DNA of 16,596 nucleotides from an uncultured Bryobacterales bacterium. GTDB taxonomy: Bacteria > Acidobacteriota > Terriglobia > Bryobacterales > Bryobacteraceae. Location of the stretch: contig CALMAV010000178.1 in the NCBI GenBank assembly GCA_937859895.1, forward strand, positions 64,886-81,481. The letters run 5' to 3'. The position numbers and the translations under genes are program-made. The notes below the pieces were generated by a model. That model was not told the DNA's origin and did no database searches. It saw only the letters and a program-made list of their open reading frames with translations. Positions 6,912 to 14,655 of the stretch are shown one piece after another. Every line of letters starts with the position of its first letter. The first letter of the stretch is position 1.

Positions 6912-6953
6912 AGTACGACTATAAGACAGAACGATAGTCGTATTATAAGACAT
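6912..6953. promoter_or_regulatory. Inverted repeat upstream of repA
   Basis: Arms TACGACTAT (6914-6922) and ATAGTCGTA (6934-6942) are perfect reverse complements of 9 bp with an 11-base spacer. TATAAGACA occurs twice as a direct repeat (6920-6928 and 6944-6952). The site ends 27 bases before the repA start, so it is well placed to be the repA operator. The 9-mer AGTACGACT at its left end also occurs at 5849-5857 upstream of parA, which hints at common control. Confidence 0.5.
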
Positions 6954-6979
6954 TCAGTGCGAAACAAAGGTTTAAACAG

Positions 6980-7986
6980 ATGAGGGCTAAGAAGTCAGAC
7001 CTAACAAGTATCGGCCAGTTGTTATTAGAAGATAATGCGAGTTCCTCTGGGCTCAAAGCGATTGCTCCATTAAAGATCACAAAGCCAAAGCAACAATTCA
7101 TCGAGAACATAGTCGCAATAAAAGAAGAGCCGGAGGCCTATGACAAGTCCTTCTTAGCCCGGAACTTGGTCCTCTGCACACTTCCACATAAAGACCCTGG
7201 GGAGGTTCCCTCCTGGGAGCGACGAAATGGAAAGATTCACTTGGGATCACTCCAGGATGGGATTTCGAGCAGAAATGCTCCATTGGTTTTCCATACGGAA
7301 CACATCCGCGACTTTTGCTGTACTGGATCACTACCGAAGCCAGACGTACACAAAGTAAAACTCTGTTTCTCGGAGCCAGCTATTCCGCCTTTATACGAAG
7401 AATCGGACTCAACGATCGAACCGGGGGTGGAGTAAGGGGTACATATCAATCCCTAAGAAATCAGGTAAGACGGCTTTTTGCCGCACGTATAAGCTTCCAA
7501 CAAAGCCTTAACCCTTCAGCGCATCGTGCCGGTCAGCGATGGTTAAACATGGAAGTTACCAAAGGCGGGGAGCTATGGTGGGATCCACGGGATCCGGATT
7601 CTCTCGACCGCTGGGAGGGATTTATAACTCTTGGGGACACCTTCTATGAGGCGATTACGGACGGAACAGTTCCGGTTGACTTTCGACACTTAAAGGCACT
7701 AAAAAAATCACCATTGACTCTGGATCTCTATGCTTGGCTTACATTCAAGTCTTGTCTCGCGATGGAAAAGGGAGAAAATCAGTTTGGCCCTTGGGGGGGA
7801 CTAAGGCAACAGTTTGGCTCAGAGTACAAACGACCTAGGGCCTTCCGTGAGAACGCCTTGGCGGCTCTCGCAAAAATTCAGAACGTCTATGAGGGTTTAA
7901 GAATCGAAACATCACCTGAAGGTGTGACGATCCTCAGCACGAGTAAACCTGCGATACCTCCTCGGACGCAAGTAGCTGTTCTGTAA
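6980..7986 (+). pseudogene. repA: Plasmid replication initiator RepA, broken by one frameshift
   Basis: The two frames together read as a full RepA of the plasmid-encoded RepA (PF04796) family, about 335 residues. The first frame gives LVLCTLPHKDPGEVPSWERR and NGKIHL. The text then continues one frame back with ITPGWDFEQK, FPYGTHPRLLLYWITTEARR, FLGASYSAFIRRIGL, TGGGVRG, LRNQVRRLFAARISF, LWWDPRDPD, WEGFITLGDTFYEAI, LKKSPLTLDLYAWLTFKS, LRQQFGSEY and so on to the stop at 7984-7986. The switch lies within about 7238-7249 and is a net -1 change, such as one lost base. No canonical slippery heptamer is visible there. RepA binds iterons and opens the origin; as written, the product would be truncated after about 150 residues. 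Start ATG 6980 has AAAGG ten bases upstream. A sequencing error would restore the gene. Confidence 0.85.
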
Positions 7987-8018
7987 GTCCAATCTGAAAT
8001 CTATAAACATTGATCTTC

Positions 8019-8207
8019 GTGGTGCAACGCTGGCGCTATTTCAACCGCCTAAGTCAGGATTTGACTTTTGTGGTGCAACGCTGGCGCTAAGGTTAGGAAG
8101 CTGTTTTCCAACAATCGCCTGTGAACTATTGAGACTAGTTGTGGTGCAAGACTGGCTTAGTCTGTGGTGAAACAGTGGCACGTTGCTGTGGTGCAACACT
8201 GGCTATA
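8019..8207 (+). repeat. Iteron array: five direct repeats, candidate plasmid origin
   Basis: Five same-orientation copies of a ~20-bp word begin 33 bases after repA. They are 8019-8038 and 8070-8089 (identical, GTGGTGCAACGCTGGCGCTA), 8141-8160 (GTGGTGCAAGACTGGCTTAG), 8164-8183 (GTGGTGAAACAGTGGCACGT) and 8188-8207 (GTGGTGCAACACTGGCTATA). The shared core is GTGGTGCAAC-n-CTGGC. Start-to-start distances are 51, 71, 23 and 24 bases, so the last three are spaced about two helical turns apart. Direct repeats next to a RepA gene are the standard layout of an iteron-controlled origin, where RepA monomers bind to start or limit replication. Repeats are short and irregularly spaced, which excludes a CRISPR array. 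Confidence 0.82.
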
Positions 8208-8504
8208 CCTATAGTACGCCCTGTGAATATCTCGGAAATGTGGAAATCAATACACACCTCTGCAGCACGGAAGACCTGTTCCGGTCTCCCCTAACCCCTC
8301 TACCCGGATTTTCCACCAAGGATAAAAGCTGGACGTTAACTGTTGCGTGCTTAAAGTACCCGGCTACTAGCGATCCGATCATAAACCAACGGTAGTGCTC
8401 CGAACTTGTGTAAGTCGCGATTCCCGGTTTGCTAATCGTGCTCTAATCTAAGATCGACTGAGTACCTGACAAATGAGCTGGATCGCCTTGGGCGCAGAAG
8501 CTCA
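8208..8504. other. Stretch after the iterons, no gene recognised
   Basis: About 300 bases without a supportable gene; the only open frame here (ending 8395) starts inside the iterons and has no motif. If the origin is complete, the melting region and DnaA sites would be expected here or just before the iterons. I see only weak partial matches, such as TGTGGAAAT near 8238, which I do not call. Confidence 0.4.
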
Positions 8505-8740
8505 TCCGGTCATCGCTCTGCACTTGCTTCCAGCTTTTGCCATTGCGGTCGTTGCCGCTCTGCGTCCTTCCAGCTGCCGCTTCTCGTACCCAAGATGATC
8601 ACTCAGCTCGGCATTCATCGCCCGTTCCAGCAGTGCTTTCGTCAGCTGCAATAATCCGTTTGGTCCAGCGAGTTGCTCCGTGCTCTTGCGCGCAGCAACT
8701 CATCCAAGGCCCCGTTCAGTCCTGCCTCCTGTTCTTCCAT
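8505..8740 (-). pseudogene. IS256-family transposase, degraded N-terminal part
   Basis: On the minus strand ATG 8740, preceded by a GGAGAG ribosome site, opens MEEQEAGLNGALDELLRA. The match then jumps frame to GPNGLLQLTKALLERAMNAE and LSDHLGYEKRQLEGR, and again to SGNDRNGKSWKQVQSDD, where it ends near 8508. This is the N-terminal domain of IS256/Mutator transposases (the LTKxxxERAxxAExxxHLGYEK box followed by the SGNxRNGKS turn). Two frameshifts and the loss of the whole catalytic DDE part make it a remnant. TTACACAAAATGTTCTAAAC (8771-8790) on the outer side resembles the terminal ends of such elements and may be its former left inverted repeat, though no partner end is present. Confidence 0.65.
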
Positions 8741-8832
8741 TCGCTCTCCTCTATCCTCGGAAAACGCTTCTTACACAAAATGTTCTAAACCCTCAAACCA
8801 ACTGTGCGAGATTTAACCTTTACAGAAAGCAT

Positions 8833-9210
8833 ATGAGCAAAACCAACGTACTTTTGCCATTGATGTATCTTTCAGCTCTCTTAGCATGGGGCCAACCTAC
8901 TTCCCCAGATATCCTCCTACAGCAAGGACTTCAACTCGGAGACCTTTATAACTGGGCAGACTCCTATTTGTACTTCGCTGACGCCGAACAGCTTTTCCGC
9001 ACTAAGGCCGATCCAAGAAATGCTCTATACGCAAAGCTGGGTAAGCTCAGGGCTACGATGGAGCAGCAATCTTTGCCCACCCCTTTCATTACAGCTTGGG
9101 AGCTTAATCGAACAGCAGCCCCTTCTTCACACCGATAAGAGCCTGCGACTTTTTGCGTATATGGTCAAAGGCGACGTTGATGGTGAGCTGGATCCAGTTC
9201 CCGCACGTCA
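8833..9210 (+). pseudogene. Secreted TPR-type protein, frameshifted and cut by an IS element
   Basis: ATG 8833 opens a signal peptide (MSKTNVLLPLMYLSALLAWG, likely cut near residue 20) followed by ILLQQGLQLGDLYNWADSYL, YFADAEQLFRTKADPRNALY and AKLGKLRATMEQ, an alpha-helical repeat pattern of TPR type. Similar N-termini begin many acidobacterial CHAT/TPR or protein-kinase-associated proteins, from memory. Around 9080-9110 the plausible continuation switches frame: the written frame ends at TAA 9136-9138, while the other frame gives LIEQQPLLHTDKSLRLFAYM and VKGDVDGELDPVPARQ. That text runs into the left end of the IS5-family element at 9211. I could not find the continuation on the other side of the element, so more was lost than the insertion alone explains. 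Confidence 0.55.
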
Positions 9211-10044
9211 GAGGGTGTTTGAGAAGCGGCAGACTGGAAAGAAATGCCGAACAGCCCTTACACTACAAACCTGACAAATTCAGCCTGGGAACTGATCGCG
9301 CCTCTTGTTCCAGAAGCGCTGCCAGGTGGTCGACCGCGCACAACTGATATCCGTGCGGTACTGAATGCAATCTTCTATCTGCTACGGACAGGCTGCCAGT
9401 GGCGGCTGTTGCCACGAGAGTTTCCAGTGTGGGGTACCGTCTACCATTACTTCCGAAGCTGGAAGAACTCGGGCGTGTGGACGTGCCTTCGGAAAGCGAT
9501 TTACGAACGCGTGCGAACACAGGCAAGCCGGGCTTTGTGTCCATCGATTGTCATTATGGATAGCCAGTCTGTAAAGACGACCGAACGAGGAGGGATCCGC
9601 GGCTTTGACGGCCACAAACGGATCAAGGGCCGTAAGCGCCACATCCTGGTGGATGCGCTGGGCATTCCAATTGCATGTCGGGTGGAACCGGCCAATATGT
9701 CGGATCGACACGGCGCCGAGCGCTTACTCGGTGGCCTGGGTCCCTTATTTCCCGGCATTCGAATCATCATGGCGGATGCCGGGCACAAAAGCCGTAAACT
9801 GGCTCGCGAACTCATGCGGCAAAACGGTTGGAAGCTCGTGATTGTGAAACGTGGGCAACGTGCTTTTAAGATCACCGGCCTGACCTGGATTGTGGAGCGT
9901 AGTTTCGCATGGCTTGGTCGCAATCGCAGGATGAGCAAGGATTACGAATACAACGTGCAAACTTCAGAAACCATGATCGACCTTGTTGTGGTCCGGCTCA
10001 TGCTGAACCGACTCACCCGCACATGACACTTCCCAAACACCTTC
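9211..10044 (+). mobile_element. IS5-family insertion sequence, complete (834 bp)
   Basis: Imperfect terminal inverted repeats match at 14 of 16 positions: left GAGGGTGTTTGAGAAG (9211-9226), and right GAAGGTGTTTGGGAAG when read inward on the minus strand (10029-10044). TCA immediately precedes the left end (9208-9210) and follows the right end (10045-10047), a 3-bp TNA-type target duplication as known for the IS1031 and ISL2 groups of IS5. A single uninterrupted transposase gene fills the interior, so the element may be active. Confidence 0.85.
9244..10026 (+). CDS. IS5-family transposase
   Basis: A 260-residue DDE transposase. The N-terminal part is the DUF4096-like helix-turn-helix domain (LTNSAWELIAPLVPEALPGG, then RTTDIRAVLNAIFYLLRTGC and QWRLLPREFPVWGTVYHYF). 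The catalytic triad is visible as Asp in IVIMDSQSVKTTERGG, Asp in IIMADAGHKS and Glu in TWIVERSFAWLGRNRRMSKD, the last with the family Y/R-rich signature. GHKRIKGRKRHILVDALG between them is also typical. It is encoded in one frame, without the two-gene frameshift arrangement seen in other IS5 groups. The ATG at 9244 has GGAAAG just upstream. The stop lies two bases before the right inverted repeat. Confidence 0.93.
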   Translation: MPNSPYTTNLTNSAWELIAPLVPEALPGGRPRTTDIRAVLNAIFYLLRTGCQWRLLPREFPVWGTVYHYFRSWKNSGVWTCLRKAIYERVRTQASRALCPSIVIMDSQSVKTTERGGIRGFDGHKRIKGRKRHILVDALGIPIACRVEPANMSDRHGAERLLGGLGPLFPGIRIIMADAGHKSRKLARELMRQNGWKLVIVKRGQRAFKITGLTWIVERSFAWLGRNRRMSKDYEYNVQTSETMIDLVVVRLMLNRLTRT

Positions 10045-10190
10045 TCAGTCCTCCGACAATGCACGAGTGGTCATTGGTCGCATTAAATCGCCGAGAGGAT
10101 ACAGAAGCGACAATACGACTTGCGATGATTCACCCGCCGTTCGACGAGCATTCGCCGTCATCTGCAACAGAACCGTCGGAGTCACGCACA
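10045..10190. other. Short gap between the IS element and the secreted protein gene
   Basis: No gene or terminator recognised. The sequence does not continue the truncated TPR protein from the other side of the element in any frame I tried. Confidence 0.4.
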
Positions 10191-13100
10191 TCAGTTCTTT
10201 TCACCGCAAGCGACGCGGATTGGCGACGAGCGGCGAATCACTTCGTCCGCGGCGCCGTTTCTTACGGTGATGAACACCTGGTGCGTGCCGCAGGTCTTCG
10301 GCCGGTAGGTCGCACTGACCTGATGAGTGCCGTCGGCCTGGATGTAGGACGGCACTTCCAAAGCAAAGGCGACGGCATCCGGACTTTTCGGATCTTCGTT
10401 CCAGAAGAATGCCGCGGTATTAGCAATGCCTTGGTTTGCAGCCGAGAGGAGCGCGGAAACGGTAATCGGCTGGCCGACGGAGACGCGATCGGCAGAGAGC
10501 TGAATTTTGCCAATATTCAGTTTGCCGGGCGCGACGCCGGGACTCGCGCCGACGTTCGAGTTTTGGGGAGCGACGTAGAACGATTGCTTCCAGAAACCGA
10601 GATTGTTCGAATAATCCTCCGCTTGCACCTGATCGAAGGAAGCCAGCGTGCCGGGAATGGACTTCAATCCATGGGCGGTACCCTCGGCCTCTAACGTGCC
10701 GTCCGCCTTTTGAATCCAGCAAACCACCCAGAACGTAAAGAACTGATTGGCATAGCCAGTGGTATCGAAAGTTGTATTCGCCAGAGCCCAGTTCAGCTTA
10801 TCGGAGGAGTCGGAAAATGGCGGAATCGGGCTTAGTTGATCCTCTCCTACAAGAAAACTGGGCTTGCCTTTCAAAGCGATATTTAGATTCTGATCCCAAG
10901 GCTGGGCGTAGAAGCGGACGTGTACGACGCTCCCCTCCGACATGCTTGCGAAACTGTAATTGTAAACGCGCGCTTGCAGGCGAAGCTTCGCGCCGGCTGT
11001 GGCCTGAGTCAAGAGTGGCCCTTGTCCGGGTGCGGCGGCCGAACTGATAAAGAAGCCGCGCATGTGGTAGAAGGGACTTCCCCATGGATTAGTAGCATTG
11101 CCGAGTTCTTTCTCGGCACAGTCCATCTGCGAAGTACCGGTACCGGTGAACACACACTCCGGCGGAATGGGGCTGGCAAGGGGACGCGCTACCACGACCC
11201 AACGCGCGGGATGATTTAGAGCCACGTCGGGCGCGTCCCTATAATGCTGCTGCCACCAGGAGCCGGCGCCCGCATCTAACGGGTTAGCCACAAAAGCGGC
11301 TTGCAGGAAATCGAAGGTCTGGACTTTGGTACTAAGGGGAAGGTTGTCTACCAGACCGCCGGGCTTTGTGCGGCCGATAAGATACGAGGTGATGCCGTAT
11401 TGGTACAAGGCAGGATCTGCAACACCGCCGCTCTTAGACACCCCAATTCCGGTCGATTCGTTTATCGTGGTCGTAGACTGATTGAGGTTGCTAAAGCCAA
11501 AGCTGCCGCTGAGATCCAGTCCGTAATTAACGCCAAGGCTGGGACCTACATCTAACGAAATACTGCCAGTAACAGAAAAATCATTTTCAAATGAAAATGT
11601 CTTATCCAGCGTCGACGTTGATCCATTGGAGGATCCGACGTTCCAAACTGTCGTCTCGACGGTCTTTAAGGAGTCGGTAAACCACTGGTCGGATTCGTTC
11701 GAGAGGAGTTGGATATTCGGGTATATCTTTTGTAGCTGCGCGAGGTTGGCCGGATAGGAAAAAACATTCCCCGGCTCCCAGGGCGGTTGATATGTGGCGA
11801 TCGCATTACTGATGCTGCTCTGGTGCGTGTTGCCGGGCGCCGAGAACTGCATCGTCATAGGCAGCTTTTCGCTGTCATCGCAAGCGGGCTTTGAGGCCGG
11901 ACAAACAGTTTTACCGATAATCGGATATACCCAGATATAGAAATCATTCTGAGTCAATAAAGCGAGGTCGCCATACTGAGTCGTGCTGGTGCGGGAGTAG
12001 CTCTGCCCTTGAAAGCTGCCGTACTGCGTTTCGGTTGCTTTTTTGAAATCTTGCGCCGCGGTGAACGTATCTTTGACTTCGAGTCCATCTACGTCGGGTA
12101 ATCCAACGCTCACAGAGGTTCCAACGGTCTCCAGTGCGCCGGCGGACCAACTATATGTGTCTGTATTGTTTGCGTCGACTTTAAATTCGCTTGAAGTTTG
12201 ATAGCTGGTGTTGAAGTTGTCGGGATCGGCGCTGAAGTTGAGCACCACGGGATTGGTTGCGCCCGCGGGCACAACGTAATCAATATGCATCGGCGGCATG
12301 CCGGCAATCACGCTGGGTTGGATGCTGCCCTGAATCGCTACCTTTGTAGGAGCTCCTAACACGTAGGACCTGCCTTGTAAATCGCCGACGGTAAGCGATA
12401 GTTGTACGACGCCGCCGTGGATATCTGTGCTGAATTTATAAGTGCTAGAGGAACTGGGAGAAAAGGTTATTGAATCAATGCTCGTTATCTGGAGAGTAAA
12501 AGGGCCCATGTCACGGTCGCCGATACAAGACTCCGTCACGAAAGCAATCTGGGGGCTGGGGTCGTACTGCGGCTTGCCATTTACTATCTGCTTCTTATCG
12601 AAATTTCCGACAACCATCGGTGAAAGGCAGACGTCCGGAGACGCCAAATTCCACGTAGATTTTGTCTGAAAAGAGAGGTCAGTTGGATTGAGGGTAAAAA
12701 TCTCTATGTACTGTCCACTGTTTGGATGACTGAGGTTTTTCCAAGCGGATTGAAATGCCACCTGATCGTATTTGCCTTGCAAATCGAACCGGGCGGCTTG
12801 GACTTGATTTAGGCCAGCCCCCGACTGCTGAGTTTTGGTGTCGTAAATCTTTTGCTCTATCGGTTGCAGCGATCCGTTTACAAAGTCGAATGCAACCAGT
12901 TTGGTTGATCCTACACCGCCCTCGGCGTAGCTCAAGACAAGCTGCTGATGGTTTGCGTCCGTAAACTTCCCCGCAGTCATGGAGTAGGTTAGAATGCGGT
13001 CCGTATCGGTGTTATAGGAAGGCGTCATCTCGGCTGCTTTTGTCACTGCCAGAGTTGCCGGATCGACGGTATAGATCACGATAGACGGATGTCCATCGCT

Positions 13101-14408
13101 CTGGAATGCGAGACCGGCGATTTCCGGTCTTCCATCTCCATTAAAATCTCCTGTTGTCATTGCAAGCAGGGTGTCCGCTGATTGGGGGTTACCCGAATTC
13201 CCGAAGTGCAGACTCGGTGAGCCATCCCGATTCGCAGCGGAGATCAACAACAAATTTCCTTGATAACTCAGGGCGAGATCCGAATATCCGGTACCGGAAA
13301 AATCAGCGAGGGCGCCGATTGGCGTCTGATCCAATGGGGTGGATAAAATCTTAGGGCCGAGCGTGACTTTCCCGCCGTCGATAACTTCAATCGTGTTTTG
13401 GTTGTAATCGCGGCACAACACGAAGTATTGGTCGTGGTCCGATTGGAAAAGACGTCCAGCGAACGTTGCGGTACTTCCTTTGTAGCCGCCGCAAGAATTA
13501 GTCACCTGAGGCCCATTAGTGGCTTGACCATTGGCGGTCAAAATATTTTGCGTTTGCGTACTAAAACCGTCGTAGAACGCCTGACTGATAGTCAAGTCCT
13601 GAACTTTTAGCAACTGCCTCTTACCACTCAAGATGTCACCCACGGTACTGAAGTCCGTTTGCGCATGAGCCGCGGCCGCGCATAGCAAGAACACGGCCGA
13701 ATAGCGAAATCTTTTCCGCCGTAACAAAAGGAGACCCAGCGTGAATAGCCCGGCACCGAACAAAAAAACGCTGGCCGGCTCAGGAACTGTTGAGGCGTCA
13801 CGCGGCGTTGCATTTACCACGTTTACGAAATCGACTGCCCAATTACCGGTGCGGCACCGTGCGTCGCTTCCGGAGATGTCCCTGAACAAATTGGCTGAAC
13901 ACGAACCACCTGAGGTGAAAACGGAGCTGGCCGTGAAGTTTGGCTGTCCGGCTTCGCTAAGGCCGTCGGCCAAGGTGGACGAATTAGCAAAGTTATCGTA
14001 TTGAGTCAGCGCGAGTACGTAGTGTCCCGATGCCAAAGTTGCCGTTATCCGGGCATCGGCGGCCAAACCCGTTAAGAGATCGGTGGCCACGCCTCTGCCG
14101 TCATCGTTTTCGGCAATCAGATCCCCGGTTGCACTGAATAGCGTCAGCACGGTGTCGAAGCCGCCGCGAAAAATGGTCTGGCCGTCATTTGCCTTACCAC
14201 CTGCGTAGCCATAACTGCGCAAGTCGACGGGAAGAGAACCGATGATGTCGGGCGCGACCACGGTGAAGTCGATTAGATCGACGTCGTCATCGTAGGTGAA
14301 AGCACCCTGCAGGGTGACACTGTTGCCGAGCGCGCGCTCGGGAGCTAAGCAGAGCAGAAGAAGCGCAGCATAGGAACACACGGGTAGTCCCGTTTTCAGT
14401 CGGTCCAT
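10191..14408 (-). CDS. Large secreted protein: PEP-CTERM protein fused to an FG-GAP repeat protein
   Basis: This 1405-residue product has two parts. Part one (1-233) starts with a signal peptide (MDRLKTGLPVCSYAALLLLC, cut near ALG), a beta-rich domain with the GGFDTVLTLFSATGDLIAEN and DDG elements of DVUA0089-type proteins, and a complete PEP-CTERM sorting signal: VPEP at 208-211, a hydrophobic stretch 213-229 and RRKR at 230-233. Part two begins at once with a second signal-like segment (RYSAVFLLCAAAAHAQ, cut after AHA), then FG-GAP/VCBS propeller elements with calcium-type loops (GALADFSGTGYSDLALS, TTGDFNGDGRPEIAG). A long Ser/Thr/Asn-rich beta region follows (FSVTGSISLDVGPSLGVNYG near 1000), with an Ig-like C-terminal domain (SVGQPITVSALLSA, YRPKTCGTHQVFITVRN). 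Start ATG 14408 has AAGGA seven bases upstream. Exosortase would cut off part two. A gene fusion by loss of a stop is likely. Confidence 0.85.
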   Translation of the reverse strand: MDRLKTGLPVCSYAALLLLCLAPERALGNSVTLQGAFTYDDDVDLIDFTVVAPDIIGSLPVDLRSYGYAGGKANDGQTIFRGGFDTVLTLFSATGDLIAENDDGRGVATDLLTGLAADARITATLASGHYVLALTQYDNFANSSTLADGLSEAGQPNFTASSVFTSGGSCSANLFRDISGSDARCRTGNWAVDFVNVVNATPRDASTVPEPASVFLFGAGLFTLGLLLLRRKRFRYSAVFLLCAAAAHAQTDFSTVGDILSGKRQLLKVQDLTISQAFYDGFSTQTQNILTANGQATNGPQVTNSCGGYKGSTATFAGRLFQSDHDQYFVLCRDYNQNTIEVIDGGKVTLGPKILSTPLDQTPIGALADFSGTGYSDLALSYQGNLLLISAANRDGSPSLHFGNSGNPQSADTLLAMTTGDFNGDGRPEIAGLAFQSDGHPSIVIYTVDPATLAVTKAAEMTPSYNTDTDRILTYSMTAGKFTDANHQQLVLSYAEGGVGSTKLVAFDFVNGSLQPIEQKIYDTKTQQSGAGLNQVQAARFDLQGKYDQVAFQSAWKNLSHPNSGQYIEIFTLNPTDLSFQTKSTWNLASPDVCLSPMVVGNFDKKQIVNGKPQYDPSPQIAFVTESCIGDRDMGPFTLQITSIDSITFSPSSSSTYKFSTDIHGGVVQLSLTVGDLQGRSYVLGAPTKVAIQGSIQPSVIAGMPPMHIDYVVPAGATNPVVLNFSADPDNFNTSYQTSSEFKVDANNTDTYSWSAGALETVGTSVSVGLPDVDGLEVKDTFTAAQDFKKATETQYGSFQGQSYSRTSTTQYGDLALLTQNDFYIWVYPIIGKTVCPASKPACDDSEKLPMTMQFSAPGNTHQSSISNAIATYQPPWEPGNVFSYPANLAQLQKIYPNIQLLSNESDQWFTDSLKTVETTVWNVGSSNGSTSTLDKTFSFENDFSVTGSISLDVGPSLGVNYGLDLSGSFGFSNLNQSTTTINESTGIGVSKSGGVADPALYQYGITSYLIGRTKPGGLVDNLPLSTKVQTFDFLQAAFVANPLDAGAGSWWQQHYRDAPDVALNHPARWVVVARPLASPIPPECVFTGTGTSQMDCAEKELGNATNPWGSPFYHMRGFFISSAAAPGQGPLLTQATAGAKLRLQARVYNYSFASMSEGSVVHVRFYAQPWDQNLNIALKGKPSFLVGEDQLSPIPPFSDSSDKLNWALANTTFDTTGYANQFFTFWVVCWIQKADGTLEAEGTAHGLKSIPGTLASFDQVQAEDYSNNLGFWKQSFYVAPQNSNVGASPGVAPGKLNIGKIQLSADRVSVGQPITVSALLSAANQGIANTAAFFWNEDPKSPDAVAFALEVPSYIQADGTHQVSATYRPKTCGTHQVFITVRNGAADEVIRRSSPIRVACGEKN

Positions 14409-14631
14409 TTCAAGTCCTTTTCATCGGCAGGTCAGTGAGCGGCAACGGACAGGCTAATGCGCCTGTTCGGCTCCGCTTCACAATTTTCGATAGTAATCTC
14501 AGGAAAGAAAAGAACTGGGCAATGCTCTTTTCGTGCTTTCGCGGGGGTGTGCTCGTAAATGAGGCAAACATTTGGCTTAACAATGACCATGCGCGGATTG
14601 TCTAAGCCTGTGAGCGGGCAGATTTACGCGT

Positions 14632-14637
14632 TATAAT
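14632..14637 (+). promoter_or_regulatory. Putative -10 box of the wHTH-PD40 regulator gene
   Basis: TATAAT lies 18 bases upstream of the GTG start at 14656. There is no good -35 at the usual distance; the nearest TTGTCT at 14599 is too far. If used, transcription would start near 14644 and leave a leader of only about a dozen bases, with no visible ribosome site, so translation may be nearly leaderless. Confidence 0.4.
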
Positions 14638-14655
14638 CGCCGCTTGGCCGTTCCT

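Noticed and set aside
7225..7265. Programmed -1 frameshifting in repA
   Set aside because: No slippery heptamer of X XXY YYZ type and no clear downstream stem-loop at the frame change; a mutation or base-call error is simpler.
8019..8207. CRISPR array
   Set aside because: Repeat units are only about 20 bp, spacing is irregular (23 to 71 bases), the units diverge, and no cas gene is present. Position after repA fits iterons.
8230..8260. DnaA box near the iterons
   Set aside because: The best word, TGTGGAAAT, differs from the consensus at two of nine positions; too weak in an AT-rich area.
8183..8395. 70-codon open frame beginning in the iteron array
   Set aside because: It begins inside two of the repeats, has no ribosome site and no protein-like pattern.
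9909..10694. 261-codon plus-strand open frame spanning the end of the IS5 element and beyond
   Set aside because: It starts inside the transposase in another frame, crosses the inverted repeat and then lies opposite the large minus-strand gene. It has no motif and is a shadow of real coding sequence.
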